Source of the DNA: Pseudoclavibacter caeni
GTDB lineage: Bacteria > Actinomycetota > Actinomycetes > Actinomycetales > Microbacteriaceae
NCBI RefSeq assembly: GCF_008831125.1
Contig: NZ_WBKA01000001.1
Span: 186,001 to 250,000 of the forward strand
Length of the DNA: 64,000 nucleotides
Direction of reading: 5' to 3'
Part shown: piece by piece, positions 1 through 9,555 of the stretch
How the letters are laid out: each line of letters starts with the position of its first letter
Position numbering within the stretch: position 1 is the stretch's first letter
The notes under the pieces: generated by a model
Database searches by the model: none
Told to the model about the DNA's origin: nothing
What the model saw: the letters and a program-made list of their open reading frames with translations, nothing else
Translations under genes and position numbers: made by a program

Positions 1-22
1 GGGGTTCAGCGCCGCGGGTCAT
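1..22 (-). CDS. Start of a truncated gene, candidate transglutaminase-like member of the PFNA-type cluster
   Basis: An ATG on the minus strand overlaps the DUF58 gene's stop as ATGA, and the frame stays open for seven codons to the window edge. This is the same coupling seen between moxR and DUF58. In clusters of this kind the gene after DUF58 usually encodes a large membrane transglutaminase-like protein, so that identity is inferred from gene order alone. The visible residues (MTRGAEP) carry no family signal. Confidence 0.4.
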
Positions 23-1392
23 GCCTGCACCACCCGAGACATCAGATGGCGCAGGTCGTCGATCGCGCCGAGGGTGAGCACGAGCACGTCGTCGACGCGC
101 CGCACGCCGGGGCGGGCGGTCGGATCGGCGCACACCACGACGACCGTCGTGCCGGGGTCGAGCCGCCGGGTGGCCTCGCGCAGATCGCGCAGGGTCGGCA
201 CCGATCCGCAGACGACGAACACGAGCGATAGGTCGGGCAGCTGGCGCGCGGTCAGCGCGGTGATCTCAGCGAGACCCATCATCAGCGGGGTGCGGTCGAC
301 GCCGCTGAAGTCGTCGAGCAGCAGCACGGGTGTCGCCGTGGCGAGACGGCGGACCGCGCGGACCACCCGTCGGGCACCCTCGGGCACCTCGCCGCTGACG
401 ACGACCTGCGGCTCTCGGCGGTCGCGCACGAGCCGCACGCCGATCGAGGCGGCGGCGCTCACGGCGAGCTCGAACTCGTCGTCCTCCGCGTACTCCTCGG
501 CGGCGAGGCTCAGCAGCACGCCCACCCGCGAGCGCCGGGTCTCCTCGTACTGGCGCACCATGAGCGCACCGGTCTTCGCCGTCGACTTCCAGTGGATGTT
601 GCGCGGCGAATCGCCGGGCACGTACTCGCGGATCGCGTGGAAGGAGATGTCGTCGTCGACGAGCACCCTCGAGGGGATGCCCTCGAGATCGCGGGTGAGA
701 CCGGTGGCCGTCGTGGGCAGCCCCACGGTGCGCGGGTGCACGTAGAGGGTGTGCCGCTTCGCCCAGATGATGTCGCGGTGCAGCAGGCCGATGGGGTCCT
801 CCCGCACCGAGCGGACCGGGCCGACGTCGATGATGCCACGCCGCTGCGCCGGGATGAGCAGGCGCTCCCGGTGCACGGCCCCCGGGGCGAGCAAGGGCAC
901 CAGGGTGTCGGCGACCGCGGCCCCGATCGGGATCTCGAGCCGGCCGGGCAACACCGGGTGGCGGGAGGCGTTGCGCACCGTGATGTCCCCGGCGACCTCC
1001 TCACCGGCGACCACATGGTCCGCCAGGACGCCGAGGTCCACTTCGTAGGCGTTGCCACCGAGCAGGAAGAGCCCGCCGATCAGCAGCAGCACGAACGCGG
1101 CGAGGCCGACGGCGAGCCACTCGACGATCGCGAGCGAGAGGCCGAGCACGACGCCGAGCAGCGCGGCGGCCACGGCGATCCAGCCGGCGGGGGTGACCGT
1201 CTCGCCCAGCCACCCGCGCATCCGCCGGGCGCGCCGACGCAGCCTGCGCCAGGTGCGCGAGCCGATGATCGCGAGGCGGGCCCCGGCGCGCCGGGTAGCG
1301 CCGCCGTGGGTGAAGCTCGTGATCGTCTCGGTGCGCGTGGCGGTGCCGGTCGACGCGCTCGTCGACGTGCGGGTGGTGGGGTCGACGGGCAT
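19..1392 (-). CDS. DUF58 domain membrane protein (vWA-like)
   Basis: 457 residues. An N-terminal basic cytoplasmic stretch is followed by two adjacent membrane segments (about 71-91 and 93-112), then the DUF58 region. The family signature is clear around residues 255-283 (REYVPGDSPRNIHW followed by KSTAKTGALMVRQYE). DUF58 proteins are regularly encoded beside MoxR ATPases, which are thought to act on them as chaperones; the biochemical role is not established. The start overlaps the moxR stop by one base (TGATG), so translation is probably coupled. It belongs to the minus-strand kinase-Fn3-MoxR-DUF58 operon. Confidence 0.9.
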   Translation of the reverse strand: MPVDPTTRTSTSASTGTATRTETITSFTHGGATRRAGARLAIIGSRTWRRLRRRARRMRGWLGETVTPAGWIAVAAALLGVVLGLSLAIVEWLAVGLAAFVLLLIGGLFLLGGNAYEVDLGVLADHVVAGEEVAGDITVRNASRHPVLPGRLEIPIGAAVADTLVPLLAPGAVHRERLLIPAQRRGIIDVGPVRSVREDPIGLLHRDIIWAKRHTLYVHPRTVGLPTTATGLTRDLEGIPSRVLVDDDISFHAIREYVPGDSPRNIHWKSTAKTGALMVRQYEETRRSRVGVLLSLAAEEYAEDDEFELAVSAAASIGVRLVRDRREPQVVVSGEVPEGARRVVRAVRRLATATPVLLLDDFSGVDRTPLMMGLAEITALTARQLPDLSLVFVVCGSVPTLRDLREATRRLDPGTTVVVVCADPTARPGVRRVDDVLVLTLGAIDDLRHLMSRVVQA

Positions 1393-2363
1393 CAGGCCAC
1401 GGCCCCCTGGGTGGGCGGGGCGGTGTCGAGCAGGATCTGCCCGATCACGGACTCCGGGGTGACGCCGTCGAACTCGGCCTCGGGGTCGAGGATGAGCCGG
1501 TGGGCGAGCACCGGGACGGCCATGGCCTTCACATCATCCGGGATGACATAGGGGCGCCCGTGCGCGATCGCCCAGGTGCGCGAGATGTTCGCGAGCGCGA
1601 TCGCGCCGCGCACGGAGGCGCCGAGCCTGGTCTGGGCCGCGTCGCGGGTGGCCTCGACGAGCCGGGTGATGTAGTCGACGATGGCCGGCTCGATGGTGAC
1701 CAGGCGGGCGAGGGCGATCATCTCGCCGACGGCCTGGGGCAGGATGAGCTCGGCGATCGCCTCGGTGCCGACCGCCTGGCCCTCGAGGATGCGGCGGGTC
1801 GATGCCGCGTCCGGGTAGCCGAGCGACATCTTGACGAGGAAGCGGTCGAGCTGCGCCTCGGGCAGGCGGTAGGTGCCGGCCTGCTCGACGGGGTTCTGCG
1901 TGGCGATGACCATGAACGGGCTCGGCATGCGATGGGTGACGCCGTCGACGGTCACCTGCTGCTCCTCCATGACCTCCAGCAGCGCCGACTGGGTCTTCGG
2001 CGAGGCGCGGTTGATCTCGTCGGCGAGCACGATGTTCGCGAAGACCGGCCCCTCGTGGAAGGAGAACTCCCCGCGCTTCTGGTCGTAGATGCTGATGCCG
2101 GTGATGTCACCAGGCAGCAGGTCCGGGGTGAACTGGATGCGCGACGAGGTGCCCCGGACGGTGCGCGAGATCGCCCGGGCCAGGGCCGTCTTGCCGGTGC
2201 CGGGCACGTCCTCGAGCAGCAGGTGCCCGCGGGTGAGCAGGGTCGCGAAGGCGAGCTCGATGACGTGCCGCTTGCCCACGATGGCCTGCTCGACGTTGCT
2301 GACGAGGCGGCCGAAGGTCTCGCCGAACCACGCCGACTGCTCGGCGGTGATGCTGCTGCTCAT
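1392..2363 (-). CDS. MoxR-family AAA+ ATPase
   Basis: 323 residues. Walker A (GTGKTA) lies at about 54-59 and Walker B (VLADEINRA) at about 112-120, followed by the MEEQQVTVDG segment typical of MoxR proteins. An upstream in-frame extension exists, but the ATG at 2363 has an AGGAG ribosome site seven bases away and starts the protein where the family normally starts. MoxR ATPases are chaperone-like partners of DUF58/vWA proteins, and here the DUF58 gene is directly downstream and overlapping. The giant Fn3 gene lies 64 bases upstream in the same direction. Confidence 0.93.
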   Translation of the reverse strand: MSSSITAEQSAWFGETFGRLVSNVEQAIVGKRHVIELAFATLLTRGHLLLEDVPGTGKTALARAISRTVRGTSSRIQFTPDLLPGDITGISIYDQKRGEFSFHEGPVFANIVLADEINRASPKTQSALLEVMEEQQVTVDGVTHRMPSPFMVIATQNPVEQAGTYRLPEAQLDRFLVKMSLGYPDAASTRRILEGQAVGTEAIAELILPQAVGEMIALARLVTIEPAIVDYITRLVEATRDAAQTRLGASVRGAIALANISRTWAIAHGRPYVIPDDVKAMAVPVLAHRLILDPEAEFDGVTPESVIGQILLDTAPPTQGAVA

Positions 2364-2427
2364 GCTCTCTCCTGTTCGATGATGGTCGTGCTCGTCAGGC
2401 GGCGGGGTGCGGCCGCCGCGGCGAGGC

Positions 2428-5400
2428 TCACCCGCCGGAGGTGGTCGTGCCCGGAGTGGACTCCGGCGTCTCGGGGGTCTCTGCATGCTTCTGCGTGATC
2501 ACGGTCTTCGTGAACGTCCGATCCGGAAGCCCCGCGAGGTCACCGGTGAAGCGGACCGTCCAGGTGAACGTGTACCTCTCGTCCGCATCGGGGAGGCTGA
2601 CCGAGCTCTGCCCCGAGGGCACGTCATGGCAGGCCTCAGTGCCATCGGCACAGTATCTGATCGAGGTCTCGTAGTCGTCGGAGTCCGCCTCGACCGACAG
2701 GGTGGGAAGCGTGTACGCCCAGGCGTTCGAGTCCGCGAAGGCATGGGTGACCTCCGTGGCGTTCCAGCCCGACCCGACCTCGGGCACGTACGCTGGAGTG
2801 CCCGAGGGGCCGGCCTGATGAGTCGTCTGGTCCACCGTCCCGTCCGTGAACCTCCACCGGTAGCTCACCTCGTGAGAGCCCCGCGTCGGGCCGGAGCCGG
2901 TCACGAGCTCGGCGGTGAAATCCTCATGCGAGCCTCCGGTCAGCGAGACCGATCCGGTCGAGGGGTCGATGTGGTAGGCAACCCCGCCGTCATCGCCCGG
3001 GAACGCGATGGGGGTGACTGATGGACTCGGACTCGAAACGCCCTGCGCCCACTCGGGTGTCTGGCCGTCGGGCAGACCGGCCGCGGCGCACAGGGTGAGG
3101 GTGTGCCCGATGTTGGACGCCGCCTGCCTCGTCACGGTGACCGATCCGTCGACGAGGGTCTCCGCCGCGGAGCACGCCTCGCCATCGAGCGCCCACCCGT
3201 ATCGGACGTCACCTCCCCTGGCGGTGATGGTCGCCGACCCGGTGACCGCGTCCGACCCGCTGGCCTGCGCGCTCACCTCGGAGATCACCGGGGCCTCGAC
3301 GCCCTCGACCGTGACCTGCGACACCGCCGTGTCGCGGGCGCTCACATTGTCGACGGCGGGCTTCTCCTGCCCGGTCGAGGTCGCGGTGATCTGTGCGGAG
3401 GAGCCGCCGGCCACGTCGAACGCCTCCTCGCCACCGGAGGCCGCAAGCGTCCTTGCGCCGCCGGGTCCGTCGAGGACGATCCCGGAGACGCCGTCGGTGT
3501 CCGGATTCGTCACGGTGACCGTGACCTCCCCGGCCGCCGAGGGCCTCCAGTCCAGCCGCGGCGCCCCGCCCGGCTTCCGGTACGCCCATCCCTCGACCGA
3601 GACCGTGTCGCGAGACTGGCCGACGTCGTTGACCGCGGCGACGACGAAGGTCTTGTGGTCGAAGTTCTTCAGCCCCGAGATCGTGCAGGCGCCCAGGCCG
3701 CAGTCCTGTGAGCCACCCTCCCACGTGACGTGGAAGCCCGTGACCGCCGGGGAGCTCAGCGTCTCGCTCTGCTCGATGGCTAAGGTCACCGTGCCGTCGC
3801 CGACCGACGAGAGGGCGACCCGTGCCGGCTTGTTCGGCAGCGCCCGGTAGTCGACCTCGATGCGGCCGTGGCCGGTGTTGCCCTGGGCGTCCTCGAGCGT
3901 GTAGGTGCCCGACTTGACCCCGCCCTGGGTGCCCTGGGCGACCTGCACCTGGATGCTCGAGCCGTTCACGGACCCGCTCACGCCCGCGTCCGAGAAGCTC
4001 ACCTCGGTGAGCTTCACCGGCGTGTACCTCGAGACCGAGCCGTTGGGGCCGAGCGCGTCGACCGATCCGGAGCCGGAGCCCTCCGAGAGCCCGAGCGAGA
4101 GCCCGGCCGGGTCGAGCGTCGCGGGCGCCAGCATGCCGACCTGCACCGTCATCCGCGCCTGCGGCACCGGGGTGAACGACGGGGAGGTGATCCGCACGTC
4201 GAACGAGGCCACCGAGCCCTGCTGCGCGTCCGGGGCGACCATGATGCTGACCTGCCCGCCGGAACAGGCGACCGTGACACCCTTTGCGCCGGTGGCCTGG
4301 CCGCACTCGTAGCCGAGCGTGCCCTTGTCGCCCGTCCAGTCGACGCTGTCGGCGAGGTTCGCCTCGCCGGTCTCGGCCGGGTCGACCACGGCGATCTGGG
4401 CCGAGCGGATCACCGGCGGCGGATCGTCCAGGACGATGCGCATCGGCAGTGACACCGTCGACCTCGTGCCGTCGTCACCGGCCCACTGCACCTCGACGCC
4501 GCAGCTGTCTCGCTCGCTCGTCGAGTCGCCGCCGGCGGCGTAGGTGACGCTGGTGCCGCTCACCGTGCAGGAGGCCTCGGGGCGGGAGCCGGAGGCCTTC
4601 GCCGCGTTCACCTGCAGGGTGCGCCCGCTCAGCTGGCCGATCTCGTCGGCGAGATCGACCGTCACCGACTCGTTCTCGTGCACCTCATAGGTCTTCGCCG
4701 GGTCCTTCAGCTGCGGCCGGATCGTGTCCTTCTTCGGCACGCGCACGAACGCCCAGGTGCGCGGCGGGTCGGTCTGGCCCTGCGCGTCCTCGGCCGTCGC
4801 GGAGATCGGGATGATCCGCCGGCTGTCGCCGAGCGTCCCGCTGACGGTGTCGCCGTCGAGGGAGACGCCGTCCTGGTCGCCCCACAGCGCGACGTCGACC
4901 TTCCCCAACCCCGACCAGATGAGCCTGTCCGAGACGACGTCGGCGCTGTAGTCGTCGCCGTCGATGTCGTCCGCGCCGATCTGCGTGTCGACCAGCTGCG
5001 GGTACTGCGGCAGGGCGTCGTTCGTGACGTTGAGCACGATGCTGCCCACGGCGGTGCTGCCGCCGGCGCTGCGCACCGCGTACTGGTAGACCGTCCTGCC
5101 GACCGCGGCCGAGGGGTGCAGCGTGACCGTGTTCCCGTCCACGTCCGCCGGCGTGCCCGCGGCGCCGTCGGCCGCGAGGCTCGAGACGACCTGGTCGACG
5201 GACTCGACCTCGAGGCTCTCGTCGCCCACCCGGGTGTCATTGAGCGTCGGGTCGACGGCGACGGACTCGGCGCCCGGCGTCGCCTCGACGTAGTCGTTGT
5301 ACGCGACCGGGGCGAGCGTCGCGTCCGTGATCACCCCCACGCGCACGGTGGCGGTGGAGGTCGCCCCGCGGGCGTCGGCGACGGTGTAGTCGAAGGAGAT

Positions 5401-8298
5401 CGGTCCGCCGTCGGCGGTGCTCGCGACCTCGATGCGCCCGTCGGAGAGCACCTGCGCCGAACCGTTCGCGTCCGGCTGGGTGACAGAGACGACGCTCACG
5501 TCATCGCCGTCCGGGTCGACGCCGTAGCCGGGCACGGAGATCATCGTGCTGCTGTGCGCTTGCACGCGGGCGTCGATGTTCGTCGCCTCCGGCGCCTGGT
5601 TGCCGTCGTCGGCGGTGACGCGCACGGTGACCCGGCCGAGCGAGCCCTGCCCGGGATGCCCGGAGACGTAGGTGCGATACGTGAGCGTGTAGCTGCCCGG
5701 CTCGGTCGTCGCGAGGTAGCGCAGCGACGAGCCGGAGGGGAACGCGAGGCCGGGCAGGTCGTCGGTCGTCTGCCGCGGGTCGAGCATAAGCGTGCCCCCG
5801 GCGGGCGCCACATCGTTGTCGAGCACGGGGATGTCGACCTGGCCCCCGGCGCGCACGGTCACCTGGTCGGCGACCGCGACCGGCTTCGCCGAGACCGCGT
5901 CGTCGATCTGAAACACGGTCGCCAGCCCGGTGACCGTCTGCGACCCGTCCGTGACCGCGTAGGTGAACGTGCCGATGCGGCCGGGCGAGCCGTCCGGCGT
6001 GCGCCCGGTGACGCGCAGCTCGCTGCCGCCGACGGCGGACGCGCTGAGCGAGGAGCGGGAGTCGTCCAGCTGGTACTCCTGCCCGTCGCCGACCATCAGC
6101 ACCGATCCGCTCGGGTTGCTCACCGGGGCGAGCGGATCGACGGTCACGTCCTCGTCCGGCCGCAGGAACACCGTGATCGGCGGGGTGCTCAGCCGGGTGT
6201 CATCGGCGGTGGCCGTCACGAGCAGGGTGCCGGTCGCCGTGCTGGCCCCGGAGCGCACCTCGTAGGTGATCGGATAGACCCCGGCCTCGACGGGGGTGAC
6301 GCTCACCGACAGCGAGTCGATGCTCGGCCGCACCGCGATGCGCGACTGCAGATCGCCGTCGACAGTGGCCCGGGCCAGGTCGACGCGGGTGTTCTCCACC
6401 CCGCCGCCGGCGACGCCGCTGATGTACTCGCTCAGGTCAATCGCGGGCGAGGAGCCGACGGTGACCGTGCGCGCGAACGACCGCGCCTTCAACAGGGGCG
6501 AGTCGGTCACCGTGATGCCGATGTCCCGCCTCGTGGTGCCCCCGCGGCCGTCGGAGACCTCGACGGTGACGGTGACCCGGCCGGCGGCCTGGTCCTCGTC
6601 GGCCTTGTAGGCGACCATGCCCTGCGGGGTCGCCGCCGCCGTCCCCGCGGTGGCCGTCGCCCCGGTGACGTAGAGCGGGTCGCCGTCGGGGTCGACCCAG
6701 CCGTCAAGCCCGTTGAACCGGAGCGAGCCGCCCGGGGCGACCTGCAGGTCGGCCAGCGACCGGTCGTTGACCGCACGGTACTCGGGGGCCGCGTTGACGT
6801 CCTCGGGATGCACCGAGACCTGCGCCTCGCCGGTCACCCGGCAGTCGGAGCCGTCGGTGATGACGTAGGAGATCGTGCCGGACCCGCTGGAGACGTCCGG
6901 CTGGAGCGACACCGCCTGGTCGTCGTTGACCGCGGCGAGCGTGCCGAAACCGCCGGAGGACCACTTTGGGCTGTCCGCGCTCGACACGATCGTGATCGTG
7001 TCCTGCGGGTTCGGGTCGAGCGCGCCGACGAGCACCGGCACCGTGGCGAGCTGCCCCGGGCGCACGCCGAACTCGGCGCTCGCCCCGATCGCCGGGGTCG
7101 GGCACTCGTTCTGCTTCGCGTTCTGGTCCTGCTTGGTGTCGGTCGTCTCCCGCTGGTCGTCCTCGCGCTGCCAGCTCGTCGACGACGGCACCAGTCGCCA
7201 GGTGTCGCCGTCGAGCTCCCAGACGAGCCCCGAGGCGCCGTCGTTGAGCACGAATCCATCACCGTTGACCCGGAAGATGGGGCTCGAGCCGGAGACCGCC
7301 GAGGCGGAGGGGAACTCGAGCGACTGCGCGTCGCCGCCGCAGTCGGAGACGGACATCGCCCCGGAGGCGCCCCAGGCCGCGTGCAGGCAGCCGTCACGCC
7401 ACACCGGCGCCGCGGCGGTGCCGGTCGCGTCCACCGACCCGGTCTCGGCGCCCCTCGCGTCGACCAGGTGGAGCCCGGAGCCGTCGGCGACCGCGAGCTC
7501 GTCGGCGTCGGCGTCGGCGCGGGCCAGCCGGGCGTTCGCATCCAGCGAGACCTCCGTCCGCTGCCCGTCGACCCACAGCGTCGACGTGTCGCCGCCGTGC
7601 TGCAGCAGCGCCCAGTGGTCGCCGAACACCGTCAGGTCGTCGCTGTCGCCGTCCGTGGGGGCGTCGGTGCCCTTCCGCGAGCGCTGCTCGCCCTGCGCGA
7701 CGTCCCAGGTGACGATCTCACCGCGGTCGCTCAGCCCGTACAGCACGCCCTGCGCGGTCACCGCCGCGGCGACGAACCGCTCCGTCACGTCACCGTCGCG
7801 CTCGTTGATCGCGGTCGGGGAGCCGCCCGCGGCGAGATCCGACACGGCGATCGCGCCGAGCGCGCCGGTGCGCCGGTTGAGGAAGGCGACATACGGGCCG
7901 GAGGGGACGACCGCGTCCGCGTCCAGCGGCGCGGAGGTCGCGTCCTTGGCGTCCTCGACATCCTGCGGATCGCCCGGGTCGACGACCTTCATCCGCTGCT
8001 GGTCGCTGAGCAGCACGACCGACGAGCCGTCCTGGAGCACGGTGCTGATGCGGAATGCGCTCGGGTCGCCGGAGTGGACCTGGGCGAGCTCGGTGATGTC
8101 CGTGTCGACCCGCCCGTAGAGCGGACCGCGGCTGTTGATCGACCAGACCGACGTCTGCTCCAGCTCGGTCTGCTGCGTCGGCACGCCGCGCCACACGAGG
8201 ATGCCCGTCAGTGCGAGCACCGCGACGAGCCCCACCGCAGCCCACCGCATCCAGCGCCGGTGCAGCAGCCCGGCCAGATCATCCCCCCGCAGCCGCAT
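2428..8298 (-). CDS. fn3: Giant surface protein with Ig-like and fibronectin type III modules
   Basis: 1956 residues. One N-terminal membrane segment (about 20-36) follows a short basic cytoplasmic tail, so nearly the whole protein should be outside the cell. Residues of roughly 45-380 look like a repeat-bladed beta domain. Then come many Ig/cadherin-like units with recurring VDPDGDP and VLDNDVAP motifs. An Fn3-like unit near residue 1560 has the VTGFHVTWEGG core. The tail is low-complexity and lacks an LPXTG sorting signal. A GGAGGTGG ribosome site precedes the start, 26 bases after the kinase stop. In bifidobacterial PFNA clusters the comparable protein is proposed to sense or bind host or matrix ligands; here only the architecture supports that. 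Confidence 0.85.
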   Translation of the reverse strand: MRLRGDDLAGLLHRRWMRWAAVGLVAVLALTGILVWRGVPTQQTELEQTSVWSINSRGPLYGRVDTDITELAQVHSGDPSAFRISTVLQDGSSVVLLSDQQRMKVVDPGDPQDVEDAKDATSAPLDADAVVPSGPYVAFLNRRTGALGAIAVSDLAAGGSPTAINERDGDVTERFVAAAVTAQGVLYGLSDRGEIVTWDVAQGEQRSRKGTDAPTDGDSDDLTVFGDHWALLQHGGDTSTLWVDGQRTEVSLDANARLARADADADELAVADGSGLHLVDARGAETGSVDATGTAAAPVWRDGCLHAAWGASGAMSVSDCGGDAQSLEFPSASAVSGSSPIFRVNGDGFVLNDGASGLVWELDGDTWRLVPSSTSWQREDDQRETTDTKQDQNAKQNECPTPAIGASAEFGVRPGQLATVPVLVGALDPNPQDTITIVSSADSPKWSSGGFGTLAAVNDDQAVSLQPDVSSGSGTISYVITDGSDCRVTGEAQVSVHPEDVNAAPEYRAVNDRSLADLQVAPGGSLRFNGLDGWVDPDGDPLYVTGATATAGTAAATPQGMVAYKADEDQAAGRVTVTVEVSDGRGGTTRRDIGITVTDSPLLKARSFARTVTVGSSPAIDLSEYISGVAGGGVENTRVDLARATVDGDLQSRIAVRPSIDSLSVSVTPVEAGVYPITYEVRSGASTATGTLLVTATADDTRLSTPPITVFLRPDEDVTVDPLAPVSNPSGSVLMVGDGQEYQLDDSRSSLSASAVGGSELRVTGRTPDGSPGRIGTFTYAVTDGSQTVTGLATVFQIDDAVSAKPVAVADQVTVRAGGQVDIPVLDNDVAPAGGTLMLDPRQTTDDLPGLAFPSGSSLRYLATTEPGSYTLTYRTYVSGHPGQGSLGRVTVRVTADDGNQAPEATNIDARVQAHSSTMISVPGYGVDPDGDDVSVVSVTQPDANGSAQVLSDGRIEVASTADGGPISFDYTVADARGATSTATVRVGVITDATLAPVAYNDYVEATPGAESVAVDPTLNDTRVGDESLEVESVDQVVSSLAADGAAGTPADVDGNTVTLHPSAAVGRTVYQYAVRSAGGSTAVGSIVLNVTNDALPQYPQLVDTQIGADDIDGDDYSADVVSDRLIWSGLGKVDVALWGDQDGVSLDGDTVSGTLGDSRRIIPISATAEDAQGQTDPPRTWAFVRVPKKDTIRPQLKDPAKTYEVHENESVTVDLADEIGQLSGRTLQVNAAKASGSRPEASCTVSGTSVTYAAGGDSTSERDSCGVEVQWAGDDGTRSTVSLPMRIVLDDPPPVIRSAQIAVVDPAETGEANLADSVDWTGDKGTLGYECGQATGAKGVTVACSGGQVSIMVAPDAQQGSVASFDVRITSPSFTPVPQARMTVQVGMLAPATLDPAGLSLGLSEGSGSGSVDALGPNGSVSRYTPVKLTEVSFSDAGVSGSVNGSSIQVQVAQGTQGGVKSGTYTLEDAQGNTGHGRIEVDYRALPNKPARVALSSVGDGTVTLAIEQSETLSSPAVTGFHVTWEGGSQDCGLGACTISGLKNFDHKTFVVAAVNDVGQSRDTVSVEGWAYRKPGGAPRLDWRPSAAGEVTVTVTNPDTDGVSGIVLDGPGGARTLAASGGEEAFDVAGGSSAQITATSTGQEKPAVDNVSARDTAVSQVTVEGVEAPVISEVSAQASGSDAVTGSATITARGGDVRYGWALDGEACSAAETLVDGSVTVTRQAASNIGHTLTLCAAAGLPDGQTPEWAQGVSSPSPSVTPIAFPGDDGGVAYHIDPSTGSVSLTGGSHEDFTAELVTGSGPTRGSHEVSYRWRFTDGTVDQTTHQAGPSGTPAYVPEVGSGWNATEVTHAFADSNAWAYTLPTLSVEADSDDYETSIRYCADGTEACHDVPSGQSSVSLPDADERYTFTWTVRFTGDLAGLPDRTFTKTVITQKHAETPETPESTPGTTTSGG

Positions 8299-8323
8299 CA
8301 GCAGTCCACCTCCCCTGCCGTCC

Positions 8324-9442
8324 TCATGCGCGCACCACCACCAGCGTCACGATGATCGCGAGCGCCACGAGCGCCGCCGTCGCCGCAGCCCACAGCCAAC
8401 GTCCGCCGTGCCGCGGGGCGTCGGACTCCGCGACCTCGGCCTCGGTGGCCAGCTGCTGCACGCTCATGCCCTGCCGCCGGCGGGATGACGCGACCGGCAC
8501 CTGCGCCCGCATCGGCCCCCGCAGCCGGGCGTCGTCGAAGCCGAGCACCGCGCCGGCCCCGGCCCAGTCGGACGAGGCGACCTCGAGCGGCGTGGCGGGC
8601 AGCCCGAGCTGCGCCTGGACGCCCTGGAGCTGCCGGGCGAGGTCGAGCGCGGTCGGCTGCCTCGACTGCGGGTCGACGGACATCGCGCGCAGCAGCGTCT
8701 GCGTCAGCTGGGGCGGGACGTCCTCGCGCCGCGCCGGCGTGACGCGCCCGCGGAGGATGCGCCGCTTGAGCTCGGCCGTGCCGTTGCGCCCCGACCCGGG
8801 GATCTCGAACGGGGAGTGCCCATCGAGCAGCGTGTAGATCGTGGCGCCGAGCGAGTAGACCTCCGTGGCGACGGTGCCCTGGGTGCGCTCGCCGACCACC
8901 TCGGGGGCGCTCCAGGGCACCGACATGGCGAACAGGTCGGTGGCGTGCCGGCCGGAGAGCGAGGTGGCGATGCCGAAGTCGGCCAGCACGGGCGTGCCGA
9001 AGGAGGTGAAGAGGATGTTCGAGGGCTTGATGTCACGGTGCAGCACGCCGGCACGATGCACGGTCTCGAGTGCGCACCCCACGCGCACGCCGATGTCGAG
9101 CACCGTCTGCAGCGGCAGGATCTGGTCGCGGTAGGCGGGCGAGACGCCCGTGGGGCAGTACTCCATGACGAGATACGGCCGACCGTCCGGCGCGATGCTC
9201 GCCTGGTGGACGGTGAGGATCGAGGGATGCGAGCTGAGCCGGGCCATGATGTCGGCCTCGGCGTTGAACATGCGCACGACGTCGTCGTCGACCACGTCGG
9301 CGAGCAGCACCTTCACCGCCACGGGGCGACGGGGCATGTCCTGCTCGTAGAGGAACACGTCGGCGAACCCGCCGGTGCCCAGGGGCCGCACGGGGGTGAA
9401 GCCCGGCAGCGTCGGCGGCGTCGACGGCAGTCGCCTGGCCAT
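8324..9442 (-). CDS. Membrane-anchored Ser/Thr protein kinase of the PFNA-type cluster
   Basis: 372 residues. The N-terminal kinase domain has a glycine loop (GTGGFADVF, 22-30), the ATP lysine in VAVK (44), the catalytic loop HRDIKPSN (135-142), DFG (155-157) and an activation segment ending in SAPEVVGE. After a linker, the last 23 residues form a membrane helix, so it is tail-anchored with the kinase domain inside. Unlike PknB it has no extracellular PASTA repeats; the next gene's giant extracellular protein could supply the sensor. The start has a GGGAGGGG ribosome site. A TAGAAT promoter lies in the gap after the phosphatase gene. Confidence 0.93.
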   Translation of the reverse strand: MARRLPSTPPTLPGFTPVRPLGTGGFADVFLYEQDMPRRPVAVKVLLADVVDDDVVRMFNAEADIMARLSSHPSILTVHQASIAPDGRPYLVMEYCPTGVSPAYRDQILPLQTVLDIGVRVGCALETVHRAGVLHRDIKPSNILFTSFGTPVLADFGIATSLSGRHATDLFAMSVPWSAPEVVGERTQGTVATEVYSLGATIYTLLDGHSPFEIPGSGRNGTAELKRRILRGRVTPARREDVPPQLTQTLLRAMSVDPQSRQPTALDLARQLQGVQAQLGLPATPLEVASSDWAGAGAVLGFDDARLRGPMRAQVPVASSRRRQGMSVQQLATEAEVAESDAPRHGGRWLWAAATAALVALAIIVTLVVVRA

Positions 9443-9505
9443 GGCCCCCCCTCCCGACAGCTCTGACCGCCGGCCCGCATACGTCGGCGAGACACGGCTG
9501 TGAGC

Positions 9506-9511
9506 ATTCTA
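9506..9511 (-). promoter_or_regulatory. -10 box for the kinase-fn3-moxR-DUF58 operon
   Basis: Reading the minus strand, TTTAGAAT lies in the 113-base gap between the PP2C gene and the kinase. It would start transcription about 57 bases before the kinase ATG, giving the kinase and surface-protein genes a promoter separate from the phosphatase. No clear -35 was seen. Confidence 0.6.
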
Positions 9512-9555
9512 AAGCACCCAGCATGCCACAGCCGCGTGAACGGCGTGTGACGCGC

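Noticed and set aside
4678-8355. A 1,225-codon open frame antisense to the giant Fn3 gene
   Set aside because: It is Arg/Gly/Asp-rich with no domains or ribosome site. It is a by-product of high third-position GC in the real gene on the other strand.
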